A stretch of 64,000 nt of DNA from an uncultured delta proteobacterium (GTDB taxonomy: Bacteria > Myxococcota_A > Polyangia > Polyangiales > Polyangiaceae): NCBI GenBank assembly GCA_903906315.1, contig CAIVJW010000027.1, positions 1 to 64,000 of the forward strand. Reading direction: 5' to 3'. Positions 46,144 through 55,188 of this stretch are shown piece by piece (position 1 is the stretch's first letter; each line of letters opens with the position of its first letter). The notes under the pieces are model-generated. The model saw nothing but the letters and a program-made list of their open reading frames with translations, searched no databases and was not told the DNA's origin. A program made the translations under genes and the position numbers.

Positions 46144-47172
46144 ATGGCGGCCCCCCGAACCGCATCCCCGCGCTACCTGCCCGAGGCCGCGACCCCCGCG
46201 ACGCCGACGGTTCCGACCGCGCTCGTCCTCGGAAGCAACGGCCAGGACGGCACGCTCCTCTGCCGACGACTGCTCGACGCGGGACACGAGGTCATCGGCG
46301 TCGGCCTGGCGCGAGCGCCGAGCGGCGAGCACGACGCCTCGCGGTTCCTCTACGTGCCGCTCGACCTGCGCGGCCCGTCCGCGCCGCTCGCCGACCTCCT
46401 CGCGGCGAAGCGACCGCACCGCGTCTTCCACTTCGCCGCAGTCCACGCCTCGGCCGTCGGAGCCTGCTACGAGCCCGCTTTCGAGGCGATGCTCGCCGTG
46501 AACGTGCGGTCGGTCCACACGGTCCTCGAGCACCTCCGGCTCGTCGATCCAGCCGCACGTCTGGTCTACGCGAGCTCGTCGAAGGTGTTCGGAGTGCCGC
46601 TGCCAGCGCGCGTCGACGAGGCGTCGCCGCGATCCAGCCCCTGCTTGTACAGCCTGACCAAGAACGCCGCAGGGGACCTCGTCCGGTACTACCGGCGCGT
46701 GCACGGCACCCTCGCTTCGCAGGTGTTCCTCTTCAACCACGAGTCCGATCGCCGACCGCCCGAGTTCTTCCTACCGAAGCTCGCGCGCTGCCTCGGCGCC
46801 GCGCGCCGCGGCGAGCCGGTGCGCGAGACGTTCACGACGCTCGACTTCCACGGCGACTGGGGCAGCGCCGACGAGTACATGGGCATCGTCGCCGCGCTCG
46901 CCGAGCGCGCCCCCGGCGAGGACTTCGTGCTGGCCACGGGCCACACGGTGCACGCCCGTCAGCTGGTCGAGCGCCTGTTCAGCGCCGTGGGCGCGAGCGC
47001 GGACGGCCTCGCTCCGGCGCCCGGCGGTCTCCCGCCGACGCCCTTCCAGGCCGACATCGGCAAGCTGCGCTCGATCGGATTGGAGCCGAGGGTGCTCGTC
47101 GAAGCCCTCGTGGAAGCGCTCGCCGCGGGACCTTCGAATCGTGTCACCCCGGCCGCCGCACGTCGACCGTGA
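46144..47172 (+). CDS. GDP-mannose 4,6-dehydratase-like SDR
   Basis: 342 residues. Coenzyme loop LGSNGQDGTLLCRRLL is the GMD version of GxxGxxG, and LFNHESDRRPPEFFLPK and GDWGSADEYMG are GMD-type blocks. The catalytic Tyr169 and Lys173 lie in YSLTK. However, the STSELYG block of true GMD reads SSSKVFG here, so the Glu expected at residue 147 is Lys. 4,6-dehydration may therefore be lost or altered; a reductase or epimerase is possible. Product: probably a nucleotide-linked deoxy or amino sugar for the locus. Confidence 0.75.
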   Translation: MAAPRTASPRYLPEAATPATPTVPTALVLGSNGQDGTLLCRRLLDAGHEVIGVGLARAPSGEHDASRFLYVPLDLRGPSAPLADLLAAKRPHRVFHFAAVHASAVGACYEPAFEAMLAVNVRSVHTVLEHLRLVDPAARLVYASSSKVFGVPLPARVDEASPRSSPCLYSLTKNAAGDLVRYYRRVHGTLASQVFLFNHESDRRPPEFFLPKLARCLGAARRGEPVRETFTTLDFHGDWGSADEYMGIVAALAERAPGEDFVLATGHTVHARQLVERLFSAVGASADGLAPAPGGLPPTPFQADIGKLRSIGLEPRVLVEALVEALAAGPSNRVTPAAARRP

Positions 47173-47188
47173 CCAGGAAACACGAATC

Positions 47189-48307
47189 ATGACTCCCTAC
47201 CATGTGGTCATTCACTCGACGCACAAGGCCACGTCGAGCGGCCATGGGGGCAACAAGCGACTCGAGCAGCTCGTGGAGTTCTTCCGCGCCCGGGCAGCGT
47301 CGACGCGACTCGTGCTCGACTCGTTCGGCGGGTCGCCCCGCGCCAACGTCGAGGCGATCGCGCGCGGCCTCCTCCCGCGCCGGAGCGGGCCCGCGGAGCG
47401 CTACCTGAACCTGCGCGCCGTGCGGAACTACGGCGTGGCGCGAGCGATCCTCGACGACGACGCGCCCCTCGACGGGACGGTGCTCGTGTTCGACACGATG
47501 GTGCGCGCCTGGGGCGCGATCTTCCCCGAGCTGCGCGAGCGCGGCGCCCGCACGGTGATCTTCCCGCAGAACGTCGACTCGCTCTACGACGGCGTCGTCG
47601 ACCCGATCTCCGGGCGGGTCTCGCCCGCCTGGTTCGAGGACGAGCTCGACGTCTACCGTCGCGCGGACCTGACGTGCTGCCTGAGCCGCGAGGACCAATG
47701 GTTCCTCTCGCTGCACGGCATCCCCGCGCGATACCTCCCCTACCACCCGACCCCCGATCGGCGACGTCAGCTCGCGGCGCTCCGGGACCGGCGCGGGTCG
47801 AGCGCGGGCGACGTCGTGATCGTCCTCGGAAGCGCGCACAACCAGCCTACGTTCAAGGGCATGCAGGCGCTGCTGCGGCGGGCGCCGGAGCTCGCGCGAG
47901 CCGCGGCGCCACGCGAGGTCGTCGTGATCGGGCACGGCACCGAAGCGCTGCGCGCCGTGGTCCGGGCCCCGGAGGTCCGCGTGCTCGGCGGCGTGAGCGA
48001 CGAGGTGCTGGACGACTACCTCGTCCGCGCGAGCCTGTGCGTGTGCTGCCAGGCGGCGACGACGGGGGCGCTCACGCGGATCCCCGAGCTCGCGTGCGCC
48101 GGCGTGCCGATCGTCGCCACCTACACCGCAGCGCGCAGCTACCAGCACCTCGCCGGCCTGCGGGTCGCCGAGACCACCGGCGAGGTCTTCGAGCTCGTGC
48201 GGACCTGGTGCGCCCCCCGTTTCGCGGCGCCCGATCCACCGATCGACGCGGAGACGGCGCTCACGCGCGCGATCGAGCGCCTGGCCGCCGGCGAGAACAC
48301 CGACTGA
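47189..48307 (+). CDS. Glycosyltransferase, GT4-like
   Basis: 372 residues from the ATG at 47189. GT-B fold: an N-terminal half with THKATSSGHGGNKRL and FPQNVDSLYDG, and a C-terminal half with VIVLGSAHNQPTFKGMQALLRR and a LACAGVPIVATY acceptor-side segment. No E-x7-E motif is obvious, so it is an atypical family member. It follows the SDR gene in one direction with 16 bases between. Donor and acceptor sugars are not predictable. Confidence 0.75.
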   Translation: MTPYHVVIHSTHKATSSGHGGNKRLEQLVEFFRARAASTRLVLDSFGGSPRANVEAIARGLLPRRSGPAERYLNLRAVRNYGVARAILDDDAPLDGTVLVFDTMVRAWGAIFPELRERGARTVIFPQNVDSLYDGVVDPISGRVSPAWFEDELDVYRRADLTCCLSREDQWFLSLHGIPARYLPYHPTPDRRRQLAALRDRRGSSAGDVVIVLGSAHNQPTFKGMQALLRRAPELARAAAPREVVVIGHGTEALRAVVRAPEVRVLGGVSDEVLDDYLVRASLCVCCQAATTGALTRIPELACAGVPIVATYTAARSYQHLAGLRVAETTGEVFELVRTWCAPRFAAPDPPIDAETALTRAIERLAAGENTD

Positions 48308-48500
48308 CGCGGTCGAGGCCGAAGTGGACGCGCCTCGAGGTCCGAGGGCTCCTGTGCCCCGGACGCGGAGGATGGACTCGGTTCGCCAGCCTGCTGGCGG
48401 GTGCTCGCGCAATCCCGCGGGGGGCGCCCGGTCGCCAGACCGCTGCGAGGCTCGCTTGACACGCCCCGCGTGGTCGTGAGAACGCCGAAGGCGTGAGGGC

Positions 48501-49706
48501 ATGCAGGCTCCGACGGGTCGCCGCGCGGGAGGTCGCGCCCGCCGCATGAGGGTGCTGTTGCTCAACGCGAACCGGCGCGGCGTGGGGACGTACCACCGCG
48601 CGATCGCCTTCGCTCGCGAGCTCGCGCGCCGCCTCGACGCGGAGGCGACACTCGTCACCGTGTCGCCGACCGCACGGATCCGCGTGCGCGAGGAGCGGAT
48701 CGGCGCCGTGCGCGTCATCGAGGCTCCGTGCCTCGGCGACCGGGCGCTGCCGAGCTTCGGGTGGGGCCCGCTCGACGTCGGCCTCCGCCTCGCCGAGGTC
48801 GCGCGCCGCTACGACGTCGTCTACGGCTTCGAGCACTTCCTCGACGTGCAGGCCCCCCTCGCGCTCGCAAGGCGGCTCGGCGCGGCGACGATCTCCGACT
48901 GGTGCGACTGGCATGCGGGGGCCGCCAATCACTTCCGCGGCAGCCGCCTCTTGCACCGGATCGACGCCCACTTCGAGCACGCGGCGCGGCGCCGGGTCGG
49001 CGCGGTCACCGTCATCTCGCGCGCGCTGCGCGACCGGGCGCTCGCGGCGGGCGTCGATCCCGCACGCGTGTTCGTCGTCCGCGAGGGCACCGACCTCGCG
49101 CACTTCCGACCGATCGATCGCGCCGAGGCGCGCGCACGCCTCGGCCTGCCGACCGACCGCCCCGCCCTGCTCGCGATGCACGGCGCGTTCGTCGGCCGGG
49201 CGGTGGAGGCGTTCGCGCGGGTCCGGCGCGAGGTGCCCGGCGCGCTGCTCCTGCTCGTCGGCTGGCGCATGGACGAGGCCCTCGCGCGCGCGGCGGCCCT
49301 CGGCGTGCCCACGAGCGACCTCGTCACGCCAGGGCGCGTATCGGACGCCGAGCTGCCGCTATGGCTCGCGGCGGCGAACGTGCTCACCCTGCCGCTCGCC
49401 GACGCCGTCGTCGACCGCGCCCGCTGGCCGCACAAGGTGGGCGACTTCCTGGCCGCGGGGCGCGCCGCCGTGATCCAGGACGTCGGTGACGTGGTCGAGC
49501 TCTTCCGTGACGACGGCGAGATCGGCGCGGTGGCCTCGCAGGACCCCGAGGACTACGCCGCGTGCGTGGCGCGCTTCCTCGCCGACCCGACGCGCGCGGA
49601 CGCCGCTGGGCGCCGCGGCCGCGAGGTGGCCGAGCGCAAGCTGTCGTGGGGGGTGGTCGGCGACGACCTCGAGCGCGCGGTCCGGTGCGCGCTCGCGGCG
49701 CGTTGA
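48501..49706 (+). CDS. Glycosyltransferase, GT4-like
   Basis: 401 residues from the ATG at 48501 with a GAAGG site nine bases upstream; ATG at 48546 would give the shorter MRVLLLNANRRG start. N-terminal half: GVGTYHRAIAFARELARRL, ISDWCDWHAGAANHF. C-terminal half: VREGTDLAHFRP, LLLVGWRMDEALARA and HKVGDFLAAGRAAVIQD. Soluble, so cytoplasmic and acting before flipping. Donor unknown. Confidence 0.8.
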   Translation: MQAPTGRRAGGRARRMRVLLLNANRRGVGTYHRAIAFARELARRLDAEATLVTVSPTARIRVREERIGAVRVIEAPCLGDRALPSFGWGPLDVGLRLAEVARRYDVVYGFEHFLDVQAPLALARRLGAATISDWCDWHAGAANHFRGSRLLHRIDAHFEHAARRRVGAVTVISRALRDRALAAGVDPARVFVVREGTDLAHFRPIDRAEARARLGLPTDRPALLAMHGAFVGRAVEAFARVRREVPGALLLLVGWRMDEALARAAALGVPTSDLVTPGRVSDAELPLWLAAANVLTLPLADAVVDRARWPHKVGDFLAAGRAAVIQDVGDVVELFRDDGEIGAVASQDPEDYAACVARFLADPTRADAAGRRGREVAERKLSWGVVGDDLERAVRCALAAR

Positions 49707-50003
49707 CGAGCGGCCGCATCGCGCGCCGCGAGCGCGAGCGCGAGCGCCAGCGGGCCACGGGGCGCCGCACCCCCTTGCGGGACCGCGCGCGCGCGGGCAT
49801 TCTCGGGGTCTGTCGATGGGCGAAACCCCGCTTCGAGGAGCCCTGCCCCGGACCCCGGGCGGCGCCGAGCCGCGGGGGCTCGCGACCGCCCCGCGCGATG
49901 GATCCATGTGCGCGCCACCGCGCCGAGGCCTCCCAGCGCGATCCGGGGTCGAGAAGCTCCCCCGCGCAACCGCGCACCCCGAACCGCACACCAGGATGGA
50001 CGC

Positions 50004-51275
50004 ATGCATCTGAGACACCGGACGACCTGCCGCGTGTGCGGCTCGGAGGCCCTCACGAAGGTGATCGACCTCGGCGAGCAGCACCTCCAAGGGTCGTTCG
50101 TGAAGCCCGGCAAGCAGCAGCCGCCCCTGCGCAGGATCCCGACCTCGCTCGTCCGCTGCGATCCTCAGCGCGACCAGCGCGCCTGCGGGCTCCTGCAGAT
50201 GGAACACACGGTGCCGCCGGAGCTCCTGTACTCGTCGTATTGGTACCGATCGGGCACCAACGCGACCATGCGAGATCACCTCGGAGGCATCGCCGAGGAA
50301 GCGGTCGCGATGCTCGGCCGCCCGTCGGCGCGGGTGCTCGACATCGGCTGCAACGACGGCACGCTGCTCGCGAGCTACCCCGCGCACTTCGAGCGGTTCG
50401 GCGTCGACCCGTCGGACCTCGCGAAGGAGGTGCCCGCCGGCATCAAGGTCGTGCGCGATCTCTTTCCGTCGCCCGAGATCGCCGCGTGGCTCGACGGCGC
50501 GCCGTGCGACGTCGTGACGTCGATCGCGATGTTCTACGACCTCGAGGATCCGATCGCGTTCTCGCGCGCGGTAAAATCAGTGCTCGCGCCCGACGGGCTC
50601 TGGTGCTTCGAGATGTCGTACATGCCGACGATGCTCGCCACGACGAGCTACGACACGATCTGCCACGAGCACCTCGAGTACTACAGCCTCGCCGTCATCG
50701 AGTTCATCCTCCAGGCGGCCGGGCTGAAGATCGCCAACGTCTCTCTCAACAGCATCAACGGCGGATCGATCCGGTGCTGGGCGACGCACGCCGCGAGCTT
50801 CCGCCACAAGCGCGACGAGTTCCTCGAGAACGTCCGGCGGCTGCGACAGGAGGAGTTCGACCTCGAGCTCGACACGAACAAGCCGTACCGAAACTTCCAG
50901 GAGCGCGCCAACGTGCACCGCGAGCAGCTGACCTCGCTCTTGCGCAGGTTGCGGGGCGAGGGCAAGCGCATCCACATCTACGGCGCCTCGACGAAGGGCA
51001 ACACCATCCTCCAATGGTGTGACATCGACGGCCGGACCATCGAAGTCGCAGCCGAGCGCAACCCTGACAAGTTCGGCGCCCGCACGCTCGGCACGGACAT
51101 CCCGATCGTCAGCGAGGAGGAGTCCCGAGCGCTCCGCCCGGACTACTACCTCGTGCTGCCCTGGCACTTCCGGGACGAGTTCCTCGTGCGCGAGCGGGCC
51201 ATGCTCGAGAGCGGTGTGGGCCTGATCTTCCCCCTGCCCGTGCTCGAGATCGTGCGAAGCAGCGGTGCCGCGTGA
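50004..51275 (+). CDS. C-methyltransferase of the TylCIII type
   Basis: 423 residues from the ATG at 50004 with AGGA eight bases upstream. N-terminal zinc-binding module CRVCGS (Cys9, Cys12) with later Cys (VRCDPQRDQRACG), a central SAM domain with VLDIGCNDGTLLASY, and a C-terminal region with YGASTKGNTILQW. This three-part layout is that of sugar C-methyltransferases (TylC3/NovU group), which methylate a keto-sugar carbon. It points to a branched-chain methyl sugar in the glycan. The stop overlaps the next start by four bases. Confidence 0.82.
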   Translation: MHLRHRTTCRVCGSEALTKVIDLGEQHLQGSFVKPGKQQPPLRRIPTSLVRCDPQRDQRACGLLQMEHTVPPELLYSSYWYRSGTNATMRDHLGGIAEEAVAMLGRPSARVLDIGCNDGTLLASYPAHFERFGVDPSDLAKEVPAGIKVVRDLFPSPEIAAWLDGAPCDVVTSIAMFYDLEDPIAFSRAVKSVLAPDGLWCFEMSYMPTMLATTSYDTICHEHLEYYSLAVIEFILQAAGLKIANVSLNSINGGSIRCWATHAASFRHKRDEFLENVRRLRQEEFDLELDTNKPYRNFQERANVHREQLTSLLRRLRGEGKRIHIYGASTKGNTILQWCDIDGRTIEVAAERNPDKFGARTLGTDIPIVSEEESRALRPDYYLVLPWHFRDEFLVRERAMLESGVGLIFPLPVLEIVRSSGAA

Positions 51276-52072
51276 GGCTCGTTGACGCCGCGCGCGGCCG
51301 GGCGCTACGCGCGATCCGTCGGCTCCGCGTGGAGGCCACGGCCCGTACGGTCGTCGACCCGCTGTTCCCGGCGAAGCCGATGCGGAGGTACGAAACCGCG
51401 CTCGGAACGTACTTCCTCCCGGCCGACGCCCACGCGGACTGGGTGGCCGGAGCGATGCGGCGCGGCGAGGTCTTCGAGCCCGAGGTGGTCGAGGTCGTCC
51501 GGTCCCACGCGCGGCCCGGCACCACCGTGCTCGACGTCGGCTCGAACTTCGGCCAGATGGCCATACTCTTCTCAGGGATGGTCGGAGCCACCGGCCGCGT
51601 GCTCGCGTTCGAGGCGGACGACTACGTGCACGCCGTCCTCCGTCGCAACCTCGACGCTGCGGCCGCGGGAAACGTGCGCACGTTCCTCGCCGCGGTGCAC
51701 GAACGCAGCGGTGAGGAGGTCATCTACCCCGAGCCCGACTTCGTCCGCTTCGGGTCGTACGGCTCCTACGGGATCGACCCCCGCGCGACGGCGGGTCGGC
51801 GCGTGAAGACGATCGCTATCGACGACGCACCGATCGACGGCGCCGTCAGCTTCATGAAGGTCGACGTCCAGGGGTGCGATCTGTTCGCCATGCGCGGCGC
51901 GGTCGAGACCATTCGCCGCCATCGGATGCCCATCCTGTTCGAGTACGAGGAGCGGTTCCAGGACGAGTTCGGGACCTGCTTCCAGGACTACGTCGATTTC
52001 GTGGCGAGCATCGGCTATCGCTTCGCGCGCACGTACTACGGAATCAACTTCCTCATCGTACCGGCCGGCTGA
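51272..52072 (+). CDS. FkbM-family methyltransferase
   Basis: 266 residues, GTG start overlapping the previous stop (GTGA). SAM motif VLDVGSNFGQMAILFSGM and the FkbM block SFMKVDVQGCDLFAMRGA (usually KIDVEGxE) are clear. FkbM-type enzymes O-methylate sugar hydroxyls. It is coupled to the C-methyltransferase and convergent with a related protein at 52104. Acceptor unknown. Confidence 0.85.
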   Translation: MRLVDAARGRALRAIRRLRVEATARTVVDPLFPAKPMRRYETALGTYFLPADAHADWVAGAMRRGEVFEPEVVEVVRSHARPGTTVLDVGSNFGQMAILFSGMVGATGRVLAFEADDYVHAVLRRNLDAAAAGNVRTFLAAVHERSGEEVIYPEPDFVRFGSYGSYGIDPRATAGRRVKTIAIDDAPIDGAVSFMKVDVQGCDLFAMRGAVETIRRHRMPILFEYEERFQDEFGTCFQDYVDFVASIGYRFARTYYGINFLIVPAG

Positions 52073-52103
52073 CCCGCACCGAAGGTGCGAACGCGGCGAC
52101 GCT

Positions 52104-52955
52104 TCACACGGTCACGAACCGCTCGCCTTCGATCCAGCGGAACTGCTCCTCCGACGACACCTTGAACTTGCGGCCCTGATACCGATTCTCGGCGAAGGGC
52201 AGGCCGTCGACGCGGTCGAGGAACTCCGCGTCGAACCAGGCAGGGTCGACGAAGAACGCATTGACGCCATTGCGCTCGACCGTCACGAACCGGTAGCCGT
52301 GACGCTCGAAGAGCCTGCGCCACGCGGCGATCGACACCCCGTAGTAGAGCCACGTCGGGTGGGCGCGCGTGAAGACGAAGCCCTCGTCGTACTCGATCGT
52401 CAGGCTGCGCTCGGGCCCGTACACGGAGTTGAACTCCACGACGAAGATCCGCGGCCGGAAGCCGCACGCGAGCGCCGCCTCGGCCACGTGGTAGTCGTTG
52501 CCGTCGATGTCGAGCGAGAACACGTCCGGATCGGCCACGGGGAGCTTGCCACGCAAGCTGGCGACGTTGTCGCGCGTGACGAACATGAGCTCGCCTTCGG
52601 AGCCCACGCTCTGCTCGAACACGGTGCGGCGCGCGAGCTCCAGCGCGGCCTCGTTGCCGTCCACCATGAGGCCGGCGTACTTCTCGGCGACGAGGAGCCA
52701 CGCGGTGTTGTTCTCGATCCCGTCCGCCGCGCCGATCTCGAGGAAATAGCGGTTCGAGGCTCGCATCTGACCTCGCAGCACGTCGAGGACGCCGTCCTCG
52801 CCGTTCTGGCTGAACCCCGAGAACTCCCACGTTGCGGGGCGGGCGAGGTCGACGCGGCGCGCGTGCATCATCGCCGCGCCCCGGCTCAGCGCGATCGCGA
52901 TGCGCTGGCGCGATCGGAGGTCGATCAAGTAGTTGCGGAGCCGCGTCGTGAGCAT
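52104..52955 (-). CDS. FkbM-like methyltransferase-fold protein
   Basis: 283 residues, ATG at 52955. Motif I region FLEIGAADGIENNTAWLL, preceded by FSQNGEDGVLDVL, and DPDVFSLDIDGNDYHVAEAAL form the pattern of a little-studied FkbM-related group. The acidic DIDGND would take the place of DxEG. It is convergent with the neighbouring FkbM gene (31 bases apart), suggesting an independent transcription unit. Whether it binds SAM is not certain. Likely modifies the same glycan. Confidence 0.7.
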   Translation of the reverse strand: MLTTRLRNYLIDLRSRQRIAIALSRGAAMMHARRVDLARPATWEFSGFSQNGEDGVLDVLRGQMRASNRYFLEIGAADGIENNTAWLLVAEKYAGLMVDGNEAALELARRTVFEQSVGSEGELMFVTRDNVASLRGKLPVADPDVFSLDIDGNDYHVAEAALACGFRPRIFVVEFNSVYGPERSLTIEYDEGFVFTRAHPTWLYYGVSIAAWRRLFERHGYRFVTVERNGVNAFFVDPAWFDAEFLDRVDGLPFAENRYQGRKFKVSSEEQFRWIEGERFVTV

Positions 52956-53178
52956 CGGTGAGCCTCGGTCCGGGCGAGCCGCGTACCATGAGCCTCGCAG
53001 CCGGACAATCGCCCCGCGCGCCCAGCCCCCACGCGGAGCGCCGGACGCGCACCGCACCGCGCGACGGTCGACGATCGAAGCGCCGGCGGATTCGGGAAGC
53101 GTGGCCGCGCGTTGGCCGCCCTCCCCTCCCGCGCTATCCTCGCAACGTGGCGACGCTGGGCACCGCCGGGGAGGTTCG

Positions 53179-54090
53179 ATGAGCACGCTGGCCGCCTTCT
53201 CCCGCCGCACCATCAAGCGCCTCGTGATGCCCACGATTGACCGCATCGTCTACGCCTCGGGCGCGTACCGCGACCTGAAGTCGCAGACCAACACGCTGGC
53301 CACGGCGCTCATCACCTTCGATCGCCCGCCGTCCACCGAAGCCGACGCGCGCCTCCTCGAGGCGCTCGAGGTCCTGCGCCCGACCGCCCTCGGCGACGGC
53401 GCGCGGCTGGTCCGCGTCGGCGCGGACCACGACGGCGGCTACGTCATGCTCGACCGCCCCGCGCCCGACGTCGCGCTCTCGATCGGCGTCGGCGGCGACG
53501 TCTCCTGGGACGCCGAGCTCGCGCGGCGCGGCGCGCGCGTCCACGCCTTCGATCACACGGTGCGCGGCCTGCCGCAGAGGGCGCCGGGCGTGACGTTCCA
53601 CCGGCTCGGCGTGGGCGCGGAGTCCGGCGGCGAGCTGCTCTCGCTCGACGACCTGGCCGCGCGCGCCGGGGTGCGTGACGGCGTCCGCGCGGTCCTCAAG
53701 ATGGACGTCGAGGGCGCGGAGTGGGACGCGCTGCGCGGACCGTCGCTCGGGCGCTTCGAGCAGATCGTGGTCGAGCTTCACCACCTCGGGCGCCTGCGCG
53801 ATCCAGAGTGGGCGCGCCGGATCCTCGACGTGCTCCAAGGGCTGAGCCTCGGTCACCACGCGGTCCACCTGCATGCGAACGGGCACGCGCGCGTCGTGCA
53901 GCTCGGCTCGTACTGGTTCCCCGACGTCGTCGAGGCGACGTTCGTCGCGCGGTCGCTCGGCCTGCCGCAGGCCCCGGCGACGCGCCTTCACACCGAGCTC
54001 GATCGCCCCGCCCAGCCCGGCCTCGCAGAGATCGATCTGGGCGCCGTGATCACCGTCCCCGCGGCACCGAGGCGGACCGCGCGTTGCTGA
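53179..54090 (+). CDS. FkbM-family methyltransferase
   Basis: 303 residues, ATG at 53179 with a strong GGGGAGG site just upstream. SAM region ALSIGVGGDVSWDAELA and the FkbM core VLKMDVEGAEWDAL are clear. An earlier VRVGADHDGGYVML segment precedes them. It starts the second half of the locus, after a 223-base divergent spacer in which TATCCT (53135-53140) may be a -10 element giving a 32-base leader. The stop lies inside the next gene's start region. Confidence 0.85.
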   Translation: MSTLAAFSRRTIKRLVMPTIDRIVYASGAYRDLKSQTNTLATALITFDRPPSTEADARLLEALEVLRPTALGDGARLVRVGADHDGGYVMLDRPAPDVALSIGVGGDVSWDAELARRGARVHAFDHTVRGLPQRAPGVTFHRLGVGAESGGELLSLDDLAARAGVRDGVRAVLKMDVEGAEWDALRGPSLGRFEQIVVELHHLGRLRDPEWARRILDVLQGLSLGHHAVHLHANGHARVVQLGSYWFPDVVEATFVARSLGLPQAPATRLHTELDRPAQPGLAEIDLGAVITVPAAPRRTARC

Positions 54091-55181
54091 GCGGGGCGCG
54101 CGTCGCGATGGTGCTGCCGCTCGCGGACGCGCGGGCCGCGCACCTCTGCATCGAGTGCATGCGGCGCCACCCCGGGGTCTCCGTGTTCGTGCCGAGCCAG
54201 CCCGAGGCCGCTTCGTGGCCAGCGGACGCCCGGCCGACGCCGCTTCCGTTTCTCGGCACGAGGCACAACAGCCAGTGGCTATCGGGGCTCGAGGCGATCA
54301 TCGCGGGCGACCGCTTCGACCTCGTCCACCTCCTCGGTGAGCCGTGGTCCCTCTCCGCGCTGCGCCTCGTGCGCGGCCAGACGCCCGTCGTCGTCCACGG
54401 GGTCGAGAACCTCTGCGCCGAGGCGCCGCTCGCCTATCGCGCCCGGCGCTTCGGCGTCCGCTACGTCCTCGGTCGCGTCGCCGGCTACGTGAACTGGGGC
54501 GAGAGCGGGCTTCGCGCGTTCGCGGCCTGCGGGCTCCCAGCGGCCACCCCCCGCGCCGTGATCAGCGGCGCTCCGCCGGACCCAGCGCGCTTCCCGCCCG
54601 CTCCCGCGCGCGCTGTCGACGACGGCGTCCTCCGCCTGCTCTTCGTCGGTCGGCTCGTCGCCGAGAAGGGCGCGGAGGACGTCGTTCGCATGACCTGCGA
54701 GCCGCCGCTGCGCGGGCGCGTGCGCGCGCGCATCCTCGGCGAAGGGCCGGAGCAGCGCGCGCTCCGCGCACTCGCCACGCGGATCGGCGCGCCCGTCGAG
54801 ATCGCCGGGGCGGCGACGGAGGACGACGTCCGCCGCGCGATGGTCTGGTCGGACGTCGTGGTGGTGCCCTCGCGCCCGACCGCCCGCTGGACCGAGCAAT
54901 GGGGCCGCGTCGTCGTCGAGGCCATGCTCACCCAGCGCGCGGTGATCGCCACCGACTCCGGCGAGCTCCCGTTCCTCGTGGGCGATCCCGGCCTCCTCGC
55001 GCCCCCGTCGAGCCCGGCGGCGCTCGCGCGCATCGCCGCCCGCCTGCTCGACGCCCCGGCGCTCCTCCGCGCGAAGCAGGAGGACGCCGCGGTCCGCGGG
55101 CAGCGCCACACGCCCGCCGCCCTCGCGACGCGCACGCTCGCGTTCTGGGCCGAGGTCCTCGACGCCCGGCGAAGGCGGTAG
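54084..55181 (+). CDS. Glycosyltransferase, GT4
   Basis: 365 residues with TTG at 54084, which lets the first beta strand (ARVAMVLPLADARA) be complete; ATG at 54108 is the alternative. GT-B fold with LLFVGRLVAEKGAEDVV at the donor side and an E-x7-E motif in EQWGRVVVEAML, typical GT4. The acceptor side has VVVHGVENLCAEAP. It overlaps the preceding gene by seven bases. Cytoplasmic; donor unknown. Confidence 0.85.
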   Translation: MLSGARVAMVLPLADARAAHLCIECMRRHPGVSVFVPSQPEAASWPADARPTPLPFLGTRHNSQWLSGLEAIIAGDRFDLVHLLGEPWSLSALRLVRGQTPVVVHGVENLCAEAPLAYRARRFGVRYVLGRVAGYVNWGESGLRAFAACGLPAATPRAVISGAPPDPARFPPAPARAVDDGVLRLLFVGRLVAEKGAEDVVRMTCEPPLRGRVRARILGEGPEQRALRALATRIGAPVEIAGAATEDDVRRAMVWSDVVVVPSRPTARWTEQWGRVVVEAMLTQRAVIATDSGELPFLVGDPGLLAPPSSPAALARIAARLLDAPALLRAKQEDAAVRGQRHTPAALATRTLAFWAEVLDARRRR

Positions 55182-55188
55182 GCCGCCC

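Noticed and set aside
49707-50003. GAGCGC-type tandem repeat near 49730-49748
   Set aside because: It is only about three imperfect copies in GC-rich spacer and shows no further structure.
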